A stretch of DNA of 9,386 bases. Source: Leucobacter sp. UBA1945. GTDB lineage: Bacteria > Actinomycetota > Actinomycetes > Actinomycetales > Microbacteriaceae. The translations under genes and the position numbers were made by a program. The DNA lies in assembly GCA_002336855.1 (NCBI GenBank), contig DDEV01000063.1, positions 1,093-10,478 of the forward strand, written 5' to 3'. Shown here piece by piece: positions 1-4,296 of this stretch (the first letter of the stretch is position 1; each line of letters begins with the position of its first letter). The notes beneath the pieces were generated by a model that saw only the letters and a list, made by a program, of their open reading frames with translations, searched no databases and had not been told where the DNA came from.

Positions 1-1125
1 GACAACCAGCTGCGCGGCCGTTCGGGCCGCCAGGGCGATCCCGGCGAGAGCCGCTTCTACCTGTCGCTTACCGACGACCTTATGCGCCTCTTCAACTCGG
101 GTGCCGCAGCAGCTCTGATGAACCGTTCGAGCTTCCCCGACGATCTCGCGATCGAGTCGAAGGTCGTCACGCGCGCGATCCAGAGCGCGCAGAGCCAGGT
201 CGAGCAGCGCAACAGCGAGATTCGCAAGAACGTGCTCAAGTACGACGACGTGCTCGATCGTCAGCGCAAGGCGATCTACGCGGATCGCGCGCAGATCCTC
301 GACGGCGAAGACATCGAGGCGCGAGTCGACGTGTTCCGCGAGCAGGTGATCTCCGCGATCCTCGACTCGCATGACAATGGCGACTGGGATCTCGACTCGC
401 TGTGGAACGACCTGAAGCAGATCTACCCGATCAGCATCACTCCCGACGAGATCGTCACCGAGACGGGCGGAAAGGGCGTGACCCGCGAGTTCTTGAGCCG
501 CGAGATCATGTCTGATGCCGAACTTGCCTATCAGAAGCGCGAAGAGACCCTCGGCGCCGAGGCGATGCGCGAGCTCGAGCGCCGCGTCGTGCTCACCGCG
601 ATCGATCGCCGCTGGCGAGATCACCTCTACGAGATGGAATACCTCAAGGAGGGCATCGGCCTGCGCGCGATGGCTCAGCGCGACCCGCTCGTCGAGTACC
701 AGCGCGAGGGCTTCACGCTGTTCCAGAGCACGATGGGTCAGATCAAGGAAGAGTCGCTTGGGCTGCTCTACAACCTTGAGGTGCAGGTGCGCCCAGCAGC
801 CGGCCCCGAAGACCACGTGCACCTCGAGGGTGGCGGACTCGAAGAAGAGAAGAGCGTTGACGACTCGAACTTCAGCTACACCGCTCCGAGCGAAGACGGC
901 GGCACTACCGTAAAGAGCGCCGGCTCGGGTGCGAAGAGTGCGAAGAGCGGAAACCCCGCGAAGAGTGGCAAGAAGGCGAAGTCCTCTGCTGCCGCAGCCG
1001 CCGCTCAGCAGGCCACGCCCGCGCAGCAGCAGGCCGCTCAGGCTTCGCGCGGGGCATTCGGCCAGCAGGTCGAGGGCGAGCAAGCCGACCCCACGAACCG
1101 CGCAGAGCGCCGCAAGAAGAAGTAG
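1..1125 (+). CDS. secA: Preprotein translocase ATPase SecA, C-terminal part (5' end outside window)
   Basis: SecA is the cytoplasmic ATPase that pushes unfolded preproteins through SecYEG. The frame is open from base 1 and begins inside the second nucleotide-binding fold: residues 1-16 carry the conserved helicase motif QLRGRSGRQGDPGES, followed by FYLSLTDDLM. The helical scaffold follows (NVLKYDDVLDRQR, about residues 76-88), then the helical wing. Next comes the scaffold and two-helix-finger region, IDRRWRDHLYEMEYLKEGIG (about 201-220) and LRAMAQRDPLVEYQREGF. After about residue 265 the sequence becomes a low-complexity Ser/Ala/Lys/Gln linker ending RAERRKKK. There is no Cys-rich zinc-binding tail of the kind found on E. 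coli SecA, which fits actinobacterial SecA1. The helicase core and the start codon are not in the window. A hairpin follows the stop. SecA2 is less likely because the scaffold and tail look like the housekeeping form. Confidence 0.97.
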   Translation, partial: DNQLRGRSGRQGDPGESRFYLSLTDDLMRLFNSGAAAALMNRSSFPDDLAIESKVVTRAIQSAQSQVEQRNSEIRKNVLKYDDVLDRQRKAIYADRAQILDGEDIEARVDVFREQVISAILDSHDNGDWDLDSLWNDLKQIYPISITPDEIVTETGGKGVTREFLSREIMSDAELAYQKREETLGAEAMRELERRVVLTAIDRRWRDHLYEMEYLKEGIGLRAMAQRDPLVEYQREGFTLFQSTMGQIKEESLGLLYNLEVQVRPAAGPEDHVHLEGGGLEEEKSVDDSNFSYTAPSEDGGTTVKSAGSGAKSAKSGNPAKSGKKAKSSAAAAAAQQATPAQQQAAQASRGAFGQQVEGEQADPTNRAERRKKK

Positions 1126-1130
1126 TCGGT

Positions 1131-1155
1131 TGTGGCGGGGCTGATCCTCGCCATA
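1131..1155 (+). terminator. Hairpin after secA, possible intrinsic terminator without U-tract
   Basis: The arms at 1131-1140 and 1146-1155 pair over 10 bp with two G-U wobbles around a 5-nt loop (CTGAT). The hairpin starts 5 nt after the secA stop. No T-run follows, so it would be a U-less terminator or a transcript-end stabiliser. The DsbA-like gene begins 45 nt downstream, so read-through is also possible. Confidence 0.4.
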
Positions 1156-1190
1156 ACTATGCGAATTGAGTCGTGCCCTCGGGCGTACAC

Positions 1191-1194
1191 GGAG
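1191..1194 (+). promoter_or_regulatory. Ribosome binding site that fixes the start of the DsbA-like gene
   Basis: GGAG lies 5 nt upstream of the ATG at 1200. The alternative in-frame GTG at 1173 has no comparable purine-rich site, so the ATG is preferred. Confidence 0.6.
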
Positions 1195-1199
1195 ATCTA

Positions 1200-2156
1200 A
1201 TGAACGAGAAACTAACCAAGAACCAGCGCCGCGAACAGGCGCGCGAGCAGGCGCGCCTTGCTCGCGAGGCCGAGAAGAAGCGCGAAAAGCGCAACCGCCT
1301 GTTTCTGCAGGGGGGCATCGCGCTCGTCATCATTGCGGTGCTCGGCGTGGTTGCGCTCGTGCTCTCGCAGAGCATGAAGCCCGCGGGCCCCGGCCCGCTC
1401 AACATGATCTCGGGCGGCGTGACCTTCAGCAAAGACCTCGAGGTCGTGAAGACCAAGGCGCTGCAAGACGGTGAGACGCGCAAGGCTCCCGAGCAGGACT
1501 GGACGAAGAGCCCGGTCGATATCACGATCTACGTCGACTACATGTGCCCCGCCTGCGGCAACTTCGAGCAGCAGAACGGCGACATGCTCGAGCAGTACGT
1601 CGGCAGCGGCGACGTGAACCTCACCGTCTTCCCGCTCAACTTTCTCGACGGGCAGTCGCTCGGCACCAAGTATTCGACCCGCGCCGCGAACGCATTCAGC
1701 TGCGTGGTCGAAGAGCAGCCAAAGAACGCATTCGCCTACCACAACCGTCTGCTGAGCAAAGAGGTGCAGCCGGCCGAGCAGACCACGGGCCTCACCGACG
1801 ACCAGTTGGTCGAGAACGCGGTGGCCGCGGGCGCAAAGGGCACGACCGAGCTGAAGCAGTGCATCAAGGATCAGCGCTTCGCGCCGTTCATCAACGCGAA
1901 CTGGAAGTCGGCAAGCGAGACCGGTCTGCAGGGGCTCGCAGAAGGCACCCAGCTGATCAACGACCCGCGCGTCGGCGACCTGCAGCCGGCAGATGAGCCG
2001 CAGCGCCTGCGCAGCACCCCCACCGTCATCATCAACGGTGTGCAGTGGGTCGAGGGCCGCGACGGGTCGCTCGAAGAGTACATTCTGAAGGTCAAGGGCG
2101 AGCTCGAGGGCTCGGCCGACCAGAAGAAGGAAGACACCGCGGAGGCAGCGGGCTAA
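1200..2156 (+). CDS. Membrane-anchored DsbA-like thiol oxidoreductase (thioredoxin fold)
   Basis: Predicted extracytoplasmic thiol-disulfide oxidoreductase of the DsbA/Thioredoxin_4 family, 318 residues. Residues 1-33 form a strongly basic, charged helix (KNQRREQAREQ...). One hydrophobic segment at about 34-56 acts as a signal anchor, which places the catalytic domain outside the membrane. The active site is C116-P-A-C119 in the context DYMCPACGNFE, and the expected cis-proline is P274 in RSTPTVIING. Two further cysteines (in SCVVE and QCIKD) lie in the inserted helical domain. The ATG at 1200 is chosen for its Shine-Dalgarno site. In actinobacteria such proteins oxidise or isomerise disulfides in exported proteins. 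Placement just after secA fits work on Sec substrates, although co-transcription is not shown. The exact substrate cannot be read from the sequence, and the protein could be a reductase or an isomerase rather than an oxidase. Confidence 0.88.
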   Translation: MNEKLTKNQRREQAREQARLAREAEKKREKRNRLFLQGGIALVIIAVLGVVALVLSQSMKPAGPGPLNMISGGVTFSKDLEVVKTKALQDGETRKAPEQDWTKSPVDITIYVDYMCPACGNFEQQNGDMLEQYVGSGDVNLTVFPLNFLDGQSLGTKYSTRAANAFSCVVEEQPKNAFAYHNRLLSKEVQPAEQTTGLTDDQLVENAVAAGAKGTTELKQCIKDQRFAPFINANWKSASETGLQGLAEGTQLINDPRVGDLQPADEPQRLRSTPTVIINGVQWVEGRDGSLEEYILKVKGELEGSADQKKEDTAEAAG

Positions 2157-2200
2157 GCTCGCGCCTCTGGGCTGCCCTTGCGCTCGCGCGCAGTTTGGCC

Positions 2201-2250
2201 TCGCTTCGCTCATCTCGCCCCGCCTCGGCCCGGTGGGGTGAGCGAAGCGG
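2201..2250. repeat. Long GC-rich inverted repeat between the DsbA-like gene and tRNA-Thr
   Basis: The arms 2202-2212 and 2239-2249 are perfect reverse complements over 11 bp. Pairing continues inward for about 7 more positions (2213-2219 with 2232-2238), including G-U wobbles, around a loop near 2220-2231. No U-tract follows on either strand. It may end transcription of the upstream gene, stabilise its 3' end, or be one copy of a repeated extragenic palindrome; the arms contain the GCTTCGCTC / GAGCGAAGC motif. The rest of 2157-2300 shows no gene. Confidence 0.5.
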
Positions 2251-2300
2251 TCAAAAACCGGGTAGTCTCTTCTGGGTGATCGGTTTCGATCGGTCATCAC

Positions 2301-2373
2301 GCCTCCTTAGCTCATCTGGTAGAGCAGCGGCCTTGTAAACCGCAGGTGGTCGGTTCGAGTCCGACAGGGGGCT
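2301..2373 (+). tRNA. tRNA-Thr (anticodon UGU)
   Basis: A full 73-nt cloverleaf can be drawn. The acceptor stem pairs 2301-2307 with 2366-2372, including one T-G wobble, and the discriminator is T2373. The D stem pairs GCTC with GAGC (2310-2313/2322-2325). The anticodon stem is 2327-2331/2339-2343 with loop CTTGTAA at 2332-2338. The T stem pairs GTCGG with CCGAC around TTCGAGT. The anticodon TGT at 2334-2336 reads ACA threonine codons. No CCA is encoded. The innermost anticodon-stem pair (C2331/A2339) is mismatched. A possible -10 element, TAGTCT at 2263-2268, lies upstream without a convincing -35. A strong terminator follows 9 nt after the 3' end, so this is probably a single-gene unit. Confidence 0.96.
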
Positions 2374-2382
2374 CAGTTTCAC

Positions 2383-2408
2383 AAAAGACCCGCTTCGGCG
2401 GGTCTTTT
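2383..2408 (+). terminator. Rho-independent terminator of tRNA-Thr
   Basis: A perfect 11-bp stem (2383-2393 with 2398-2408) is closed by a TTCG tetraloop. The left arm starts AAAA and the right arm ends TTTT, so the structure may work in both directions. Confidence 0.92.
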
Positions 2409-2476
2409 GCTTTGTTCGGATCCTGCGGCTGCCCGCGTCTACGTGCAGATCAGGGATTCGGGGAGCATCGCTACAG

Positions 2477-2541
2477 GCACAAAACAGCAGTTAAAGCACA
2501 AAGATCGGCGAGATACGTGTGTCTTAACTGCTGTTTTATGC
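2477..2541. repeat. AT-rich imperfect palindrome of unknown role
   Basis: The arms 2481-2494 and 2524-2537 are perfect reverse complements over 14 bp (AAAACAGCAGTTAA and its complement). Beyond one mismatch, GCA/TGC extends the outer end (2477-2479/2539-2541). Beyond an A/C mismatch and a G-U pair, CACA/TGTG extends the inner end (2498-2501 region with 2517-2521). A loop of roughly 17 nt remains. The arms hold only 4 G or C in 14, unlike the surrounding GC-rich DNA. It lies in the 192-nt gap between the tRNA terminator and the YdcZ gene; the rest of that gap shows no gene. It could be an operator, a small mobile-element remnant, or a hairpin in a transcript. Confidence 0.6.
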
Positions 2542-2588
2542 GGTAGCTGTTGGGCAAGATTGGGTGAGCCGCCAGCGAGGCACCCCGG

Positions 2589-2594
2589 TAGGGT
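2589..2594 (+). promoter_or_regulatory. Possible -10 element placing a leaderless start at the YdcZ GTG
   Basis: TAGGGT fits the actinobacterial TANNNT -10 pattern, and its last base is 7 nt from G2601, the first base of the start codon. That is the spacing expected if transcription begins at the GTG. No clear -35 is seen. AGGG at 2590-2593 could instead serve as a weak Shine-Dalgarno site. Confidence 0.35.
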
Positions 2595-2600
2595 AGTCAG

Positions 2601-3560
2601 GTGACTTCAGCAAAGCCGAGCCTGCCCGTCTGGATCGCCCTGCTCGGCAGCGGCATCGCGGGCGCGCTCACGGCTGTGCAGTCGCGCATCAACGGCGGCC
2701 TCAGCCAGCACCTCGGAAACGGCTACGTCACGGCGGCCGTGTCGTTCGGGAGCGGCCTGGTGATCCTCTGCCTCGTCGTTGTGCTGAGCCGCCGCGCAAG
2801 ACGCGGTTTCGCGCTCGTGAAGAAGGAACTCGCGAGCCGCCATTTGCCCTTCTGGGCGCTGTCTGGCGGCACCTTCGGGGCGTTCTTCGTGCTCGCTCAG
2901 GGCCTCGTCGCAACCGTGATCGGCCTCGCGCTGTTCACCGTGGGTGTGGTCGCGGGGCAGGTGCTCGGCGGGCTCGTGATCGACCGTACCGGGCTCGGGC
3001 CTTCGGGACGCGTCGATCCGACGCTCACCCGTGTGATCGGCATGGTGCTCGCGATGATCGCTGTGGTGTTCTCGGTGATCGCCGACATTGTGAACCCCGC
3101 GGGCGAGACGGCGCAGATCTGGCTGATCGTGTTTCCGGTGCTCGTGGGCTTCGGCGTTTCGCTGCAGGCTGCGGTGAACGGTTTGCTGCGGTCTGCGGCG
3201 CAGAGTGCGCTCACCGCAACGTTCGTCAGTTTCTTGGTCGGTACGGTGATCCTCGTCATCGTCGCAGCGATCTCTGTTGCCGTGCAGGGGTGGCCGACGG
3301 CCTGGCCCAGCCAGCCGCTGTATTACACGGGCGGCGCGCTCGGCATCGTCTTCATCGCGCTTGCGGCGATACTTGTGCGCACTGCGGGCGTGCTGCTGCT
3401 CAGCATGTCGAACGTCGCGGGCCAGCTGCTCGCTTCAGTGGCGCTCGAGGCGGGGCTGCCGCTGGCCGGCGGGGTCAGTGCCGGGTTGCTTGCAGGCACG
3501 GCCGTCGCGTTGGTCGCGGTGGTGATTGCCGCGATCCCGGTGCGAAAGAAAATTGATTAG
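2601..3560 (+). CDS. DMT superfamily transporter, YdcZ/DUF606 type
   Basis: A 319-residue, almost wholly hydrophobic protein with about ten predicted membrane helices. It is built from two copies of one half. VQSRINGGL followed by AAVSFGSGLVIL (26-56) matches LQAAVNGLL followed by TFVSFLVGTVIL (188-218), with Q27/Q189, N31/N193 and the VSF..G motif aligned. This duplicated Q-N-G / VSF pattern is the mark of the YdcZ (DUF606) branch of drug/metabolite transporters, usually found as one or two roughly 150-residue units; here both are fused. The connecting loop near 128-142 is Gly/Asp-rich. The substrate is unknown and cannot be inferred from the neighbours. Translation starts at GTG with little or no leader. 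The gene is convergent with msrB, with 23 nt between the stop codons and no convincing terminator there. Confidence 0.9.
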   Translation: MTSAKPSLPVWIALLGSGIAGALTAVQSRINGGLSQHLGNGYVTAAVSFGSGLVILCLVVVLSRRARRGFALVKKELASRHLPFWALSGGTFGAFFVLAQGLVATVIGLALFTVGVVAGQVLGGLVIDRTGLGPSGRVDPTLTRVIGMVLAMIAVVFSVIADIVNPAGETAQIWLIVFPVLVGFGVSLQAAVNGLLRSAAQSALTATFVSFLVGTVILVIVAAISVAVQGWPTAWPSQPLYYTGGALGIVFIALAAILVRTAGVLLLSMSNVAGQLLASVALEAGLPLAGGVSAGLLAGTAVALVAVVIAAIPVRKKID

Positions 3561-3583
3561 CGCGGGATCGAGCCTTCGCCCGC

Positions 3584-4015
3584 TCAGGCTGACTCTTCGG
3601 CCTGTTCGAAGGTGAGCGACAGGCTGTTCATGCAGTAGCGGTCGCCCGTCGGGGTGCCGAAGCCGTCGGGGAAGACGTGGCCGAGGTGCGATCCGCAGCG
3701 GGCGCAGCGCACCTCGGTGCGGCTCATGCCGAGGCTGTTGTCTTCGAGCAGCTCGACCGCTTCGGGGTTGATGCTCTCGTAGAAGCTCGGCCAGCCGCAG
3801 TGCGACTCGAACTTGGTGCCGCTCTTGAAGAGCTCGTTGCCGCATGCGCGGCAGCGGTAGAGGCCGTCGCCCCACTCGCCGAGCAGCTCGCCGGTGCCGG
3901 CGCGCTCGGTGGCCGCCTGGCGCAGAATCGCGTACTCGTCGGCGCTGAGCCGCTCGCGCCACTCGGCGTCGCTCAGCTGAAATTCGTAGTTGCCTGCCGC
4001 AGTGTTCTCGCTCAT
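3584..4015 (-). CDS. msrB: Peptide-methionine (R)-S-oxide reductase MsrB
   Basis: Reduces methionine-R-sulfoxide in proteins back to methionine, with electrons from thioredoxin. At 143 residues it has the normal length for a stand-alone MsrB. Every key feature is present: the zinc site C55-R-A-C58 and C104-A-R-C107; the catalytic Cys128 in DRYCMNSLSL; and Cys73 in SHCGWPSF, at the position of the recycling cysteine (55 residues before the catalytic one, as in Neisseria PilB). GSHLGHVFPDG is the usual substrate-site motif. There is no signal peptide, so the enzyme is cytoplasmic. The start is the ATG at 4015; purines AGAGG lie very close to it, and a TANNNT element sits where a leaderless transcript would be launched. 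It is transcribed divergently from the heme-binding gene. No msrA is in the window. Confidence 0.97.
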   Translation of the reverse strand: MSENTAAGNYEFQLSDAEWRERLSADEYAILRQAATERAGTGELLGEWGDGLYRCRACGNELFKSGTKFESHCGWPSFYESINPEAVELLEDNSLGMSRTEVRCARCGSHLGHVFPDGFGTPTGDRYCMNSLSLTFEQAEESA

Positions 4016-4021
4016 GCCTCT

Positions 4022-4027
4022 AGCGTA
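4022..4027 (-). promoter_or_regulatory. Possible -10 element placing a leaderless start at msrB
   Basis: On the minus strand TACGCT fits TANNNT, and six bases separate it from the msrB ATG, so the predicted +1 is the A of ATG. This is the same geometry as at the YdcZ gene. No strong -35 is visible. Confidence 0.35.
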
Positions 4028-4216
4028 CGCCTGCTCGCTTCGCGGCGCAGGGGGTTGCGCTGGGTGTGACGTGGCGTTGCGACGCGGGATTGCGACGTGC
4101 GTGCTGCGGGGTGCTGAGGAGTGGGCGGGGGCTCCGATGACCGTGACACGCGCAAGCCAAGAACGCGGACTTGCAACATCTGATGATATTCGTCAGACTA
4201 ATAGATGTGACCGAGG

Positions 4217-4235
4217 TTAGGTATGCCTCAGTTAG
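4217..4235 (+). promoter_or_regulatory. DtxR/IdeR-type iron box upstream of htaA
   Basis: TTAGGTATGCCTCAGTTAG matches the consensus TTAGGTTAGSCTAACCTAA at 13 of 19 positions, with the left half (TTAGGT) and central GCCT intact. It lies 61 nt before the htaA start codon. A loose promoter can be fitted around it, with GTGACC at 4208-4213 and TTAGAT at 4232-4237 spaced 18 nt apart. Iron-bound DtxR/IdeR at this site would then block polymerase and restrict htaA expression to iron-poor conditions. The regulator assignment rests on motif likeness and on the heme-uptake genes downstream. Confidence 0.6.
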
Positions 4236-4240
4236 ATCCG

Positions 4241-4266
4241 ACGGGGGAATGCGAGCCCCCGTTTTT
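4241..4266 (+). terminator. Terminator-like hairpin in the htaA leader (possible attenuator)
   Basis: ACGGGGG (4241-4247) pairs perfectly with CCCCCGT (4256-4262) around an 8-nt loop, followed by TTTTG. This is the shape of an intrinsic terminator, but it stands between the iron box and the htaA start. No plus-strand gene lies upstream for it to terminate, since msrB runs away from it. It may attenuate htaA, insulate it from stray transcription, or, if transcription starts within the left arm, never form. Confidence 0.5.
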
Positions 4267-4283
4267 GTGTGTATGTATCGACC

Positions 4284-4289
4284 GAGAGG
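4284..4289 (+). promoter_or_regulatory. Ribosome binding site that fixes the htaA start
   Basis: GAGAGG lies 7 nt upstream of GTG 4297. The reading frame stays open back to about 4171, but the codons before 4297 run through the iron box and the hairpin, so they are leader. Confidence 0.7.
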
Positions 4290-4296
4290 TGTTGCC

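Noticed and set aside
1173..1199. GTG start at 1173 for the DsbA-like protein
   Set aside because: It lacks a ribosome binding site, and the added residues do not resemble an anchor; ATG 1200 has GGAG at good spacing.
1212..2300. Minus-strand open frame of 362 codons opposite the DsbA-like gene
   Set aside because: The plus strand encodes a protein with a clear CPAC site, cis-Pro and membrane anchor; the antisense frame has no motif.
2477..2541. AT-rich palindrome as a second terminator for tRNA-Thr
   Set aside because: Its loop is about 17 nt, its T-run is inside the stem rather than after it, and a complete terminator already ends at 2408.
3559..3584. Terminator between the convergent YdcZ and msrB genes
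   Set aside because: Only a short bulged stem (AGCG.GGG with CCCGCT) can be drawn, with no U-tract, and it overlaps the msrB end.
4171..4296. N-terminal extension of HtaA
   Set aside because: The frame is open, but these codons pass through the iron box and hairpin and would bury the signal peptide. GTG 4297 has a good ribosome binding site and starts directly at the signal peptide.
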